A DNA stretch of 64,000 nt from Arcuatula senhousia (Eukaryota > Mollusca > Bivalvia > Mytilida > Mytilidae). How positions within the stretch are numbered: the stretch's first letter is position 1; each line of letters begins with the position of its first letter. Below the pieces are notes generated by a model, which ran no database searches, was not told the DNA's origin, and saw only the letters and a list, made by a program, of their open reading frames with translations. Location: positions 7,316,001 to 7,380,000 of the forward strand of contig OZ020311.1 of assembly GCA_963971305.1 (NCBI GenBank), in the 5' to 3' direction. The translations under genes were made by a program, and so were the position numbers. Below are positions 15,301 to 23,539 of the stretch, piece by piece.

Positions 15301-18182
15301 GGTTGTTGCAACATCCATGGTATTAAAACGAAGACTTTACATTTTTAATTTCATATTTTCCCTGCATCTAAACTTTGACCGGAAGTTTACATACCGTCCG
15401 AGACGAACGATAACTCTTACATGGCAAACATTACGAAAAGAGAGAATAGTAAAAGGTATAAAATAAGCAAAAAATTTTGATAGGTTCGTGACTTCATTTT
15501 CAAAATAATTGACGTTAAAGTTTTGGCGGGAAAAGGTTTTCTCTGACTTTTTCATAGGTTTAGCATTAGCACTATCTAGCTGTTAAAACCCATGACAGAA
15601 TAAATAGGATTTGCTAAAACTTTGTCTATAACCTCTTAATGACATATTAAAGACATTAATAACAAGAAAATAGGGGGTTCGTGGGCAAAAAAATTAACCC
15701 TTTTTTGATGGTAAAATCCAGAGGATTCCAAAAATATGAAAGAAATACCAAAACAAGACCAGCGAGCATCCTTAATATTGAAAAACCCTGAGCCACTAAG
15801 ACAGGTGCATTTATAATTTTCTTTTCTCCCATATGTAACTTCCTAATTTGTTTGTTTTCTTTGTCCTTTTGTAATTTTGTTTTTACATTTATTGAAAAAT
15901 TATAAACTTAAATGTTTTGACTTTAGTGACTGGTGAGTTAGGCGTAAAAAAACTTTGATCTTTTCCAGGTGATGTTATATCTACCTTGTTACCAGAATAC
16001 AGGGGCTACCCAAGCTTTGAAAATCTTATTAACTCACTGAGACAGCAGATATATTATTTACCCAGAGAGCATCTAACTCATGCCATGCTCTCAGAGAAAA
16101 ATTGGTGAGTAAAACTCAATGAAACAACTTAAACATCTAACTCATGCCATGCTCTCAGAGAAAAATTGGTGAGTTAAACTCAATGAATCAATATAAGCAT
16201 CTAGCTCAAGCCTTGCTCTCAGAAAAAATGGTAAGTAAAACTCAATAAACAACATAAGCATCTTACTCAAGCGATTCTCTCAGAGAAAAACTGGTGAGTA
16301 AAACTCAATGTAAAAACATAAGAATTGAATTCATCCCATGCTTTCAGAGAAAATTGATGAGGAAACCTTAATTTTACAACATAAGCATCTAACTCATGCC
16401 ATGCTCTCAAAGAAAAACTAGTGAGTGAAATTCAATGTAACAACATAAGCATCTTATTTGTGCCATGCTCTCAGAGAAAAAAACTGGTGAGTAAAACTCA
16501 ATTTAACAACATAAGCATTGAACTCTTGCCATGCTTTCAGAGAAAAATTGGTGAGTAAAACTCAATATAACAACATAAGCATCTTACTCATGCCATGCTC
16601 TCAGAGAAAAATTGGTAAGTAAAACTCAATATAACAACATAAGCATCTTACTCATGCCATGCTCTCAGAGAAAAATTTGTGAGTAAAACTCAATATAACA
16701 ACATAAGCATTGAACTCATGCAATGCTGTCTGAGAAAAACTGGTGAATAAAACTCAATGAAACCACGTAATCATCTAAATCTTGCAACGCTCTCAGAGAA
16801 AAACTGGTTAGTAAAACTCGATGAGACAACATCAGCATCTGACTCATGCCATGCTCTCAGAGAAGAACTGGTGAGTAAAATCAATGTAACACAAGAGGCT
16901 CCCAGGAGCCTGAATAGCTCACCTGGTTGCTATGACTTAATGTAACAATATTTAACATTTCAAACAGCTTGTCATGACATGAAACCATGTGAAAGCTTTA
17001 TAAAGCTGAGCATCTAAGCAAGTAAATGTCTGGCACAATCTTCTACAGTACACAATCTTTCACGTACAATCCACTATTTTTGGTATTCAAGGGGCGGTAA
17101 CTCCTAAATGGTCATCTGAACATTTAAGTAAGCAAAACCTTTTCCCTATCTCCTATTGTTCACATACTATAAAACTATAACCACTATTTTTGGCGTTTAA
17201 GGGGCCATAACCCCTACAAGGTGTCATCTGACAATTTCAACCTTATGGACAATTTTGTAGAGCTCAATTTGCTGAACATTTAAGTAAGCAAAACCTTTTC
17301 CCAATCTTCTATCGTTCACAATCTATAAGGCTAAAACCACTATTTGTGGCGTTTCAGGGGTCATCTGACAATTTCCACCTATTTGACAATTTTGTAGCTG
17401 AACATTTAAGCAAGCAAAATCTTTTCCATATCTTCTATTCACAATCTATAAGGCTTAAAACTTTTTGGCATTTAAGGGGCCATAACCCCTATAAGGGGTC
17501 ATGTGACAATTGGGACCCAATGTACAACTTTGTAGAGCTTGCTTAGTTGAACAATATGCAATTGAAATAACTTCAATATCTTATATAGTTCTTGAGATAT
17601 AAGACAAAAGAAGTGCAAAACGTAGAAAAAAATCAAGAAAAGGGACAATAACTCTCACATATTTTCTTTTTTAATTTCTCCAAAGTTTCAGGTAGATCTT
17701 TACCCGCTGATCACTACTCTCTCAGCCAAAAATTTGAAAACTGTAACCATTTTTGAGTTATTTGCAAAAAACTGCTTTTTACCCCCTGTTTTATTTTAAG
17801 GAACGAAGGCCATGTTTTGAATAGAATCATTTAAAATGAGGATTATTTGTTGCCAACATGTCATACGAATAAACCCTTATCTTTCTGGGTTAGACATGGG
17901 GAGATCCTACCATGGCTCTATTAAGCACCGACCCCTGGTGTCTCCCCCAGAAAGATAATGGCATACTACCACTATCTTTAAAAATATTTATTTTCTAAAA
18001 GTTGATACTTTTCTTATTCATTTGACAAGAAATACAGCCCTAAAAATATTTTATGCATTAGATTAAATGAACTATCTTAAAGGAGGCTCTTTTATTGTTT
18101 CAGGTTTCATTATGCAGCCAGAATATGGGACTCTGTTAAAAAATCTCAGCTTATGGCAGAGTACAACAGACTGTTACATTGA
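232..18182 (+). CDS. SMG9: SMG9, nonsense-mediated mRNA decay factor (C-terminal part, 7 exons)
   Basis: Join of 232..327, 3102..3187, 3937..4031, 7105..7212, 8113..8223, 15969..16104 and 18104..18182. These total 711 nt, or 236 residues plus a TGA stop. All introns are GT-AG and every phase matches. The translation keeps signature SMG9 stretches: PILSASVIEQFIKNDKK, VCHIVIVVQDWFTD, FLQTAEMLKPSTPS, LLPEYRGYPSFENL and the C-terminal FHYAARIWDSVKKS. In animals SMG9 partners SMG8 and SMG1 kinase and controls UPF1 phosphorylation in nonsense-mediated decay. The first half, with the G-domain P-loop, must lie upstream of the window, since vertebrate SMG9 is about 520 residues. Introns are large and full of transposons. 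The identification rests on recognised family motifs, not a database search. Confidence 0.95.
391..957 (+). repeat. Hairpin-headed repeat with about 167-bp tandem modules
   Basis: It opens with a hairpin (TGCATC TTT GATGCA) inside AGGGCCC...ACCCT, followed by a GTCTGTCTGTCCGTCC tract. About 2.5 tandem modules follow, beginning near 465, 632 and 799, each with AAAACT-CAAA-CTATTAAC and a GTACAGCT phrase. It closes with GGGGCCCTTTCTG, the inverse of the start. It is non-coding. Confidence 0.7.
970..2750. other. SMG9 intron sequence, no feature recognised
   Basis: AT-rich intron with no reading frame that resembles a protein, and no inverted or tandem repeat that I could define. Confidence 0.5.
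2753..3090 (+). repeat. Short hairpin-headed GTCGTC repeat
   Basis: An AGCTTACCTGG/CCACGTGAGCT hairpin is followed by CGTCCGTCGTCGTCC and a module containing CCAAACTTGGTACAG and ATGGCCGCCATGGC. This is a truncated member of the family at 4616-7026. It ends a few bases before SMG9 exon b. Confidence 0.65.
3102..3187 (+). CDS. SMG9: SMG9 exon b
   Basis: This 86-nt exon has acceptor TTTTTTAG and donor GTATAT. It encodes ALQQTAFLMTVCHIVIVVQ then DWFTDGSLL, with the Arg codon split across the next intron. VCHIVIVVQDWFTD is highly conserved in SMG9. Confidence 0.95.
3188..3936 (+). other. SMG9 intron, nothing recognised
   Basis: AT-rich intron between exons b and c, bounded by GT and AG. No mobile element ends or tandem structure were noticed. 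Confidence 0.6.
3937..4031 (+). CDS. SMG9: SMG9 exon c
   Basis: This 95-nt exon has acceptor TTTTTTCAG and donor GTAGGG. It encodes FLQTAEMLKPSTPSTSHD followed by an acidic loop. It completes the split Arg codon of the previous exon. Confidence 0.95.
4616..7026 (+). repeat. Large AGCTCACCTG-type hairpin-headed repeat with tandem modules
   Basis: It begins with a hairpin (GCTCACCTGACC...GGGTCATGTGAGT) and a tract of GTCCGTCTGTCGTCCGTC. Modules follow with CAAACTTGGTACA, ATGGCTGCCATGGCTAAAAA and GGAGTTATTGCCC, repeated near 4735, 6110 and 6590. The end carries CAGGTGAGC and then the hairpin GGCTCCTGGGAGCC followed by TCTTG. A pogo-like element (5038-5914) is nested inside. It lies entirely in a SMG9 intron and is non-coding. 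Confidence 0.75.
5038..5914. mobile_element. Non-autonomous pogo/Tigger-like DNA element
   Basis: This 877-bp element has inverted termini: CAGTCGAACCTCGATTA at the left, with the same CAGTCGAACCTCGAT read inward from the right end. It is flanked by TA on both sides, the target duplication of Tc1/mariner-pogo transposons. It has no transposase frame. It sits inside the larger repeat 4616-7026, so it inserted after that repeat. Confidence 0.75.
7105..7212 (+). CDS. SMG9: SMG9 exon d
   Basis: This 108-nt exon has acceptor ATTTCAG and donor GTAGGC. It encodes VFVLNKASRDDFSVLSYRSM and then NTLKKAFDTSKLKIS. A partial copy of its 3' end and donor recurs about 280 bases downstream. Confidence 0.93.
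7463..7502 (+). pseudogene. Partial duplicate of the 3' end of SMG9 exon d with its splice donor
   Basis: GAAGGCTTTTGACACCTCT at about 7463 repeats the exon sequence ending at 7212, and ATTTCAGGTAGGCA reproduces the exon-intron junction. About four bases differ between the two motifs (AAACTG against TGGCTA). There is no acceptor close upstream, so it should not act as an exon but could be a decoy donor. Confidence 0.8.
7781..8019. mobile_element. Small MITE with TA flanks
   Basis: Inverted ends CGCTCCTGAAG and CTTCAGGAGCG are each flanked by TA, giving a 239-bp element. It has no coding capacity. The TA duplication suggests a Tc1/mariner-type source. It lies in the SMG9 intron between exons d and e. 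Confidence 0.6.
8113..8223 (+). CDS. SMG9: SMG9 exon e
   Basis: This 111-nt exon has acceptor TTTTTTTCAG and donor GTATTT. It encodes DGITMADGKLIPGLN and then DSDVNLFLLPNIDD. The motif DSDVNLFLLP matches the conserved SMG9 segment DSEVNLFLVP. The 6.8 kb transposon lies in the intron that follows. Confidence 0.94.
8646..8711 (+). repeat. Left terminal inverted repeat of the ISL2EU-like element
   Basis: Matches the reverse complement of 15372-15439 over about 65 bp with few differences. The transposase start codon (8718) lies just inside it. Confidence 0.9.
8718..11165 (+). CDS. THAP-domain DDE_Tnp_4 transposase (two exons)
   Basis: Predicted join of 8718..9064 and 10115..11165, 465 residues. 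Exon 1 starts MGKYYCCMTECHNYVGK and carries a C2CH THAP zinc finger: Cys near residue 6/7, Cys11, an AWIRAI Trp and VCSDHF. Exon 2 has a helix-turn-helix (EFLLVLMRLRLGLLLKDLEY, SMVSKIFNSWI). The DDE nuclease follows: first Asp in ILDCTEV, second Asp in VMVDKGF, Glu in RIHVERKMEQIKNF. The GTAAGA donor at 9065 and TTGTAG acceptor at 10114 join in phase, restoring a Val codon. Without that splice, exon 1 stops at 9068. It would bind the terminal repeats and cut and paste the element. The catalytic triad is intact. The splice is inferred; an extra small exon is possible. Confidence 0.88.
9065..10114 (+). other. Predicted intron of the transposase gene
   Basis: AT-rich, bounded by GTAAGA and TTTTGTACATGTTGTAG, with ACATGTACATGTA motifs near 9235-9250 and 9420-9455. 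No protein-like frame was seen. Confidence 0.6.
11440..11720 (+). repeat. Diverged copy of a dispersed repeat family, with a poly-G run
   Basis: GGGTGTGCTATAGCAAGC and ACCTGAGTTCACTCTCGTT are shared with copies at 46930-47165 (+) and at 19205-19440, 41010-41280 and 47885-48115 (-). A run of about 14 G follows at 11599. It lies inside the ISL2EU-like element between its two genes, so it is either a nested insertion or captured cargo. Confidence 0.65.
11720..13179. other. Spacer between the two convergent transposon genes
   Basis: AT-rich non-coding sequence. The phrase GACATTCGGATGC near 11824 recurs near 53882. No terminators or extra genes were recognised. Confidence 0.5.
13180..15318 (-). 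CDS. SAP + SWIM zinc finger + YqaJ-type nuclease, transposon accessory gene
   Basis: Predicted complement join of 14729..15318 and 13180..14329, 579 residues. The N-terminal third has a SAP DNA-binding motif (KKAELSSFLRRRNFKVSGSK, about residues 25-55). A SWIM zinc finger spans the splice: CSCPAG in exon 1 and GEGCTHIAGLLFAL in exon 2, joined in phase. The C-terminal half is a YqaJ/lambda-exonuclease-like nuclease with RVTASIF, ALAWGRKQE, YVGASPDGVV, LLEIKCPYKW and YFTQVQGQM. These hold the Asp, Glu-x-Lys and Gln residues expected of this fold. The gene converges on the transposase. Its role in transposition is unknown; end processing is a guess. Confidence 0.88.
14330..14728 (-). other. Predicted intron splitting the SWIM finger
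   Basis: On the minus strand it has a GTATGT donor and a TTATTTTAG acceptor, 399 nt. The splice restores Cys-x-Cys...Cys-x-His. Reading on without splicing hits a stop soon after CPAGY. Confidence 0.85.
15372..15439 (-). repeat. Right terminal inverted repeat of the ISL2EU-like element
   Basis: Reverse complement of the left end, about 65 bp. The nuclease gene starts (15318) about 55 bp inside it. Confidence 0.9.
15440..15968 (+). other. SMG9 intron remnant between transposon and exon f
   Basis: No coding potential or repeat structure was recognised. It ends in the TTTTCCAG acceptor of exon f. Confidence 0.6.
15969..16104 (+). CDS. SMG9: SMG9 exon f
   Basis: This 136-nt exon has acceptor TTTTCCAG and donor GTGAGT. 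It encodes GDVISTLLPEYRGYPSFENL and ends with LTHAMLSEKNW, the Trp codon being split. The last 35 nt plus the donor and about 28 nt of intron are the founder of the tandem array that follows. Confidence 0.95.
16070..16890 (+). repeat. Minisatellite of about 64 bp made from the exon-f end plus splice donor
   Basis: Thirteen units in a row, the first being the real exon end. Units start near 16070, 16133, 16199, 16259, 16322, 16387, 16450, 16515, 16579, 16643, 16707, 16771 and 16835. Each has CATCT-ACTCATGCCATGCT, CTCAGAGAAAAA-TG and then GTGAGTAAAACTCAAT. Most intronic units keep a GTGAGT or GTAAGT donor; units 5, 11 and 12 are degraded. The array ends directly against another repeat at 16891. 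Confidence 0.95.
16891..17850 (-). repeat. AGCTCACCTG-type repeat, reverse orientation
   Basis: It begins CAAGAGGCTCCCAGGAGCC and GCTCACCTGG. Modules of roughly 130-150 bp follow with GGGGCCATAACCCC, AACATTTAAG-AAGCAAA and TCTGACAATTT. It is the same family as 48153-49587 (+ window orientation) and the end of 4616-7026 (opposite). It lies in the last SMG9 intron. Confidence 0.75.
17878..17958. repeat. 81-bp inverted-ended element
   Basis: The 13-bp ends TTATCTTTCTGGG and CCCAGAAAGATAA are inverted copies. The interior can also pair (AGACA...GGGG with CCCC...TGTCT). It is either a tiny MITE or a structured RNA segment; I cannot tell which. Confidence 0.45.
18104..18182 (+). CDS. SMG9: SMG9 terminal coding exon
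   Basis: This exon has acceptor TTGTTTCAG. It completes the split Trp codon, encodes FHYAARIWDSVKKSQLMAEY and NRLLH, and ends at TGA 18180-18182. The position and sequence match the C-terminus of animal SMG9. The 3' UTR continues downstream; no convincing poly(A) signal was pinned down. Confidence 0.95.
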
Positions 18183-18384
18183 TGATAGCATTTGGCTGAC
18201 AGCAACAGTATGATATATAACAACAAAGGTTATATTCTTACAATGGTATATCATGAAACCTGTCAAGTGAAATACCTTTGGAATTTACAAATATGTTTCC
18301 TACAGATTGATGTTCTGGTTTCAATAGGTTCAAAATTTATGGAAATTAGAAGAAGGGACTGAAGAGAAAATATTTTGTTTTGTT

Positions 18385-18597
18385 CATGGTGGGTGGTAAA
18401 GGGTTTTTTTCGTGCATCGTGTTGAGCAATTTTTATTTCCCGTTCAGCCGTGCATGGAGGTGCATCGTGCATCGTGTTTCTCTATTTCATTTTTCGTTCA
18501 ACGTGATTATAATTTTTTTATTGGCCGTTCATCGTGATTGTCATTTTTTATTGGCCGTTCATCCGTGCACGCACCCCCCTTTACCACCCCCTTCATG
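18385..18597. mobile_element. MITE-like element in the SMG9 3' region
   Basis: Ends CATGGTGGGTGGTAAAGGG and CCCTTTACCACCCCCTTCATG are inverted repeats. The interior carries repeated GTTCATCGTGATTGTC-like and GTGCATCGTG phrases. It has no coding capacity. It lies about 200 bp past the SMG9 stop, so it may be in the 3' UTR. Confidence 0.55.
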
Positions 18598-18599
18598 GC

Positions 18600-19200
18600 T
18601 CAGATTAGGCAGGTTTCACTGTATTATAGAACTTACACCAGGTTAATTAATGTAACAACAATACAATGAGAAAACAAATAGCAGTTTTTATCATGTTGAA
18701 TAGTAACAAGGTTTTTAAAAAAGCCAGTTGTAAAAAATAAGAGCATTTATGATAAAAGAAAAAAGCTGTTTGTGTGGTGCTGTATGAAAATAGGGCATGA
18801 CAAAATAATGACAGTGAATGTTATTAAGTTTAAGACTTTGTTATAATTATATCAACAATTTAATCTTTGTTTTTGAAGTAATGACATTGTTGTTATAAAA
18901 GGGAACAGTGTTTTGTTTATGATTACAATACATTGTTAATTTGATACATCATAACTAAGTGACAATATATGTTTTAGATGGTAGATGCAGATTGGTAAAT
19001 CATTTTAAGATGGTAGATGCAAAAGCATATAGTTTTCACTTTATCTGTTCATCTTTTGTATGTGAAAACAAAGATACAGATATTTTATTGATTCATTTAA
19101 TGTTTCCCAAAATTTGAGCAATTACAAGCAATGAAGATAAAAAAAACCCAAAAACTACCTATTATTGCAGTGATGACATTTTGTAAAGTCAGCTAGTAGC
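18600..19200. other. Downstream of SMG9, nothing recognised
   Basis: AT-rich sequence with a short duplicated phrase (GATGGTAGATGCA near 18978 and 19010). No gene or mobile element was identified. Confidence 0.5.
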
Positions 19201-19204
19201 AAGA

Positions 19205-19440
19205 AGCAAAGGTGTACCAAAGGGGTAATCAGTATCATAAAACCGTAAAGACAAAGACAAAACCAGCAGACAAAAACTCATCACAACAAAACAAACCACA
19301 TAACAACATAAAACATACACACACATAACAACAAAACCGCATTCAGCAACGTGCACTCAAGTCGAAACGAGAGTGAACTCAGGTGCTCCGAAAGTAAGCA
19401 GTTCCTGCTTGCTATAGCACACCCGTCACGTTGCCAAAGA
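19205..19440 (-). repeat. Dispersed repeat family copy (CTATAGCACACCCGTC type)
   Basis: It shares AAAGGTGTACCAAAGGGGTA, CAAAACCAGCAGACAAAAA, CGAGAGTGAACTCAGGTGC and CTATAGCACACCCGTC with copies at 41010-41280 and 47885-48115 (same orientation) and at 46930-47165 and 11440-11560 (opposite). Length is about 235 bp. It is probably a SINE- or MITE-like element. Confidence 0.75.
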
Positions 19441-20380
19441 TCAAGATATGCATATAAAAATTTGTGAAATCAAATAAAACATGATTTTATTAGGGAAGAA
19501 AAAGAGTACCATTTGTGCATTCATATATCAAAATGAATAAAAAGATAAGACAAAATCAGTATACAAGATGGAAAACAAAAGGAGATATGCACAATACAAC
19601 AAATAATATGTTATTTGTGAGGTTTAATTTTTCTGGTTTTAATTGGTGACAACCAAGCACTTATAAATAAAAATAAAAACAAGTATTAATTTTATATTGA
19701 TTTTTTTCTTGGAACATTTGCAAACCAAAAAAAATATATGAGTCCAACAAAATGTATTTTTAAAAACCAAGCAAATTGATACATAAGAAAAAATAAATGA
19801 TTCAACAGTAAACTGCAATTAGCAACTTAAACTCCAGTTTGTTTTGTTAAAAAAAGCCTTTCCTAGAATTATGAAACCAGGAAAATTAATTTCCACAAAT
19901 TAAAATGAATCCACAGGTCAAATGATTAACTGATATATAGGTGTTTTTTTTAATATTTGAACTGAGACAGGATATGTTTGGAATGACATAAGTTTTATTG
20001 TGATGAAAGTGACCAGAAATGATAATGTTAGAAATTATTTAAAATTAAATCAGAAAAAGGGGAAATAGAAAATAATAGGATAATCAATGAATTTTTGAAG
20101 CACTTGAAGTGTTAAATTTCTGTAAATTTACGATCTGGATACATGTTTCAAACAATCATGAATCCAGCAACTACAATTTTTTTCATTCAAAACAGGAGTA
20201 TCTGTCTTTTACAGGCATTTAAAAAGAAATGAGAAATAGGGGCAGGTTTTATGACTTCTCCAAAATGAAATATCTTCTTGTGTTATTGTCTAAAAATTTC
20301 CTTCATTCAGCAGTCAAAATATAAAAGCATGGTGAACTCAACAGCCTATGTGTTACTTGAATTTCTGCTGAAATTACATA
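19440..20380. other. AT-rich intergenic sequence, nothing recognised
   Basis: No reading frame, inverted termini or tandem repeat was noticed. Confidence 0.5.
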
Positions 20381-20398
20381 TATATAGAGGCACAGAGG

Positions 20399-20425
20399 AG
20401 GCAGCTGCCTCCTCAGTTTAAAACA
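20399..20425. repeat. Perfect palindrome
   Basis: GAGGAGGCAGCTGCCTCCTC is a perfect 20-bp palindrome. It resembles the CAGACGAGGCAACTGCCTC palindrome next to the right end of the hAT-like element at 58953-60283, so it may be a relic of a related element end. Confidence 0.45.
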
Positions 20426-20808
20426 AAAACACAGTAGAAAAAAAGAAAACGGGAAAATGCTGTAGATGTTTGCATCTATCTTTCAATAGTATCACTTTGA
20501 TTATTGTATTCAAATATTAATAAATAAAACTTTAAAAGTTTTCATACTAATATAATTATGATCTCATTTGATAGCAGTAGCAAATAAACCTTATTAATGA
20601 TTGTTGGTGATAATGTTCGTTTATACCTTAATGAGCCTTTTACTGTGAACCTGTTCATAGGTGCTCTGTTGCATTTATTTTCACTAGTTTATGATAATGA
20701 TGAAAATGGTAGCTCTGTAATAATTCTGCATCAAGCATGACCTTCCTCTCCAGTTGATAAATGAATGACTATAAATGAAGTTTTTATAGTGGCCACTAGA
20801 TTTTTGTC

Positions 20809-21556
20809 TCGCCTGCGACGAATAGTTGCGGAAGGCGAGACATAGGTATTACTTTCCGGCCATGGCGACGTCGTAAACTTTTTTGTAAGACTTTTGTGGA
20901 CAATGAATTGCTGGAAAAGTATATTAGCTAGGCATCTGATATTTGGTAAACAGACAGTTCAGGTTATGGTCTACGCAACTGTCACCATGCCATGTGATCC
21001 TGACCCCATTTTACGCTCCAGTGACTGTGAATTTAGGTCTTTTTTTTCAGGCCATTAACTTTTTTATAAGACTTTTGTGGAAGATGAATTGCTGGAAAAG
21101 TATATAAGCTAGGCATCTGGTATTAGGTATACATACAGTTTAGGTTATGGTCAACATAACTGTCACCATGCCACGTGACCCTGACCCCATTTTCACGCTC
21201 TTGTGACTCTGTTAACTTAGGTCTTTTCAGGCCGAAAAAACTTTTTGTAAGACTTTTGTGGACAATGAATTGCTGGAAAATTATAATAGCTAGGCATCTG
21301 ATATTTGGTATACAGACAGTTGCGGTTATGGACAAAGCAACTGTCACCATGCCATGTGACCATGACCCCATTTTTACGCTCCAGTGACTCTGTGAACTTA
21401 GGTCTTTTTTCAGGCAGAAAACTTTTTGTAATACAAAATGTACTTGTGTGGACAATTGATTGCTTGAATAGTATAATAGCTAGGCATATATTTCAAGAAA
21501 TGAAAGCTTAGGTAGTTTATTTTAGTGATGGTGCCGGCAAGCGAGACATACTTTTA
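20809..21556 (+). repeat. GTCTCGCC-hairpin repeat with about 180-bp tandem modules
   Basis: It opens with the hairpin GTCTCGCC...GGCGAGAC and a GGCGACGTCG tract. About 3.5 modules follow, each with GACTTTTGTGGA, GAATTGCTGGAAAAGTAT, AGCTAGGCATCTG, GTCACCATGCCATGTGA and CTGACCCCATTTT. Modules begin near 20880, 21060, 21240 and 21420. It ends with GGCAAGCGAGAC. It is non-coding. Confidence 0.75.
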
Positions 21557-21726
21557 GTGGCCACACTTGTTATACATTTTGCAAATAATGATATTGATAT
21601 ATGTTATAAAATCTTTATCTATATATTCTAACAGTATATCATTGTTTCGAATAATAGCAGTGGTGGATCAGGGGAGTGGTGTCCTGGGGGTTTGAGCCCC
21701 TTCCCATTTAAATCGTTTTTTTTGTA

Positions 21727-22505
21727 ATTATACCCCCGCTTCGAAGAAGGGGGTATACTGGTTTACCTCTGTCCGTCCGTCCGTTCGTCCTTTGGTCCGC
21801 AACATAACTTTGGTAACAGTTTTCTCAGCAACTACATATCACAGTGACTTGAAATTTGGTATATGAGTTCAGTGTGAGGTCCTTTATCGCAATTAAGTAC
21901 CAAAATTAGGTATGCCAGGTATCTACTTCCTGTTAACTGACTTAGTCAATTTTCAACATTGCTAATCAATTGTTGAAAATTTTCGTAACATTTTTCATAG
22001 CAACTACATATCACAGTGGCTTGAAATTTTGGTATATGAGTTCAGTGTGCGGTCCTTTATCGCCAGTACCGAAATTAGGACTGTCGGATATCTACTTCCT
22101 GTTTACCGTTTAGTCAATTTTCAACATTACTAATCAATTGTTGAAAATTTTCGTAACATTTTCTCAGCAACTACATATCACAGTGACTTGAAATTTGCCG
22201 TATATCAGTTCATTGTGAGGTCCGTTATCGCGAGTCCAAAATGAGGTTTGTCGGATATCTACTTTCTGTTTAACGACATAGTCAATTTTCTACATTACTA
22301 GTAAATTGTTGAAAATTTTCATAACATTTTTTTTCTCAGCAAATACATATCACAGTGACTTGAAATTTGGTATAAGATTTCAGTATGAGGTCCTTTATTG
22401 CGAGTAGCAAAATGAGGTCTGTATAATAGCTTCTTCCTGTTTACCGACATAGTTCATTTTGGGGGTAGCGGGGGTGTACTGAGTGAGCAGTAGCTCACAG
22501 ATTCC
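21727..22505 (+). repeat. ATACCCCC-hairpin repeat with about 175-bp tandem modules
   Basis: The hairpin ATACCCCC...GGGGGTAT is followed by GTCCGTCCGTCCGTTCGTCC. Four modules then carry CAACTACATATCACAGTG, TTGAAATTTGGTATA, GTGAGGTCCTTTATCGC and TCAATTGTTGAAAATTTTCG. It closes near GTAGCTCACAGATTCC. Confidence 0.75.
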
Positions 22506-22619
22506 TTGTTTTCGTGTAGATTTTCGACAAAATTGACCTAGAAATACCCCTCCTTTTTATCCAAAGTGGACGGTATGTGGAACCCCTCTCCTTTCGAATA
22601 ATTCTGGCTCTGCCTATAA

Positions 22620-23450
22620 TGATAGTGCTGAAATGATATTGTCTGTCGATCTGTCACTGCATGCAGCCAGTTTGTCAGTCTATCTGATTGCAGACTGAAA
22701 ATTGGTAAATTCAGTTTCTGTTTCGTTCAATTTTAATGCCATGACGTGTCTTTGTGAATTTTTGCAATGGTGCTATCAGTCTTATTTAATTTAAGATCAC
22801 AACAGGGCTTCTTTCGTGTCTGTCAGTCTGTACATTTCAGATGGTAAAATATGCAATAAAAATATGTCCTTATGACCAATATGTATCCTTATGGTCCTTA
22901 TCTGACAAATAAGTTTAACGCATATACTATCGGTTGCATATCATACAAACAAAACCATTGTATTTTTTCATGTTTTTATTCCTTTAGCTTTCAAGGTTCA
23001 AGAATTAGTGGCCTTGTTACCACCAGATGGTTGGTCTTGTTTTGAACATCTTAGTTTCCAGTTTCTGACTTGCTTCTACATGTATGTTTAAAGTCATAAA
23101 AGCTCAATGTTAATAGTTTTTGCAATTAAAACTTTGGAAAGTACATAAAATAGATTGCATTCAGCGCCGTGTTGCTCTTTTTTTTTATTATAACCACTAT
23201 CTAAAATAAATAATAATAATAGTATCAGGATTTGCAAGAAAGATGGATTTATTCTAATAAAAAGTCTATTGCTTCTGGGGGCCTAGGCGGCCCCATACCC
23301 CCGCCCTCTGGTACTGCCTTTTCTTTCAGCGCAGGCAATTTACGGCATGGACTTCTCCAATACTATACAAATAAATATACCATAATATTGAGTGTATAAA
23401 TTACCAGTCAATATCTTTGGGGTCTTGAAATGCATAAGGCTATTACCTGA
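22620..23450. other. Intergenic, nothing recognised
   Basis: Mixed AT-rich sequence; a C-rich patch near 23280-23310. No gene seen. Confidence 0.45.
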
Positions 23451-23539
23451 CTGTTTACCAGGCCTGTAGGGGTCTCCATTTTTCAGTCCTTGGTCAGCTT
23501 TTCCATTTTGCCCGTGGCTTCACTTCTTCAGTTGTAATT

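Larger units (their letters stand above)
8646..15439. mobile_element. Complete 6.8 kb ISL2EU-like DNA transposon (THAP-DDE transposase + YqaJ nuclease)
   Basis: Near-identical terminal inverted repeats of about 65 bp lie at 8646-8711 and 15372-15439, sharing TTTTCGTAATGTTTG, GAGTTATCGTTCGT, GGACGGTAT and GTAAACTTCCGGT. Both ends are flanked by GA, a possible 2-bp target duplication. Inside are two convergent genes: a THAP/DDE_Tnp_4 transposase (+) and a SAP/SWIM/YqaJ nuclease (-). A DDE_Tnp_4 transposase plus a YqaJ protein is, from what I recall of the family, the hallmark of ISL2EU, a sister of PIF/Harbinger. Both genes have open frames across all domains, so the insertion may be young. It sits in a SMG9 intron in sense orientation for the transposase. 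Confidence 0.88.
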
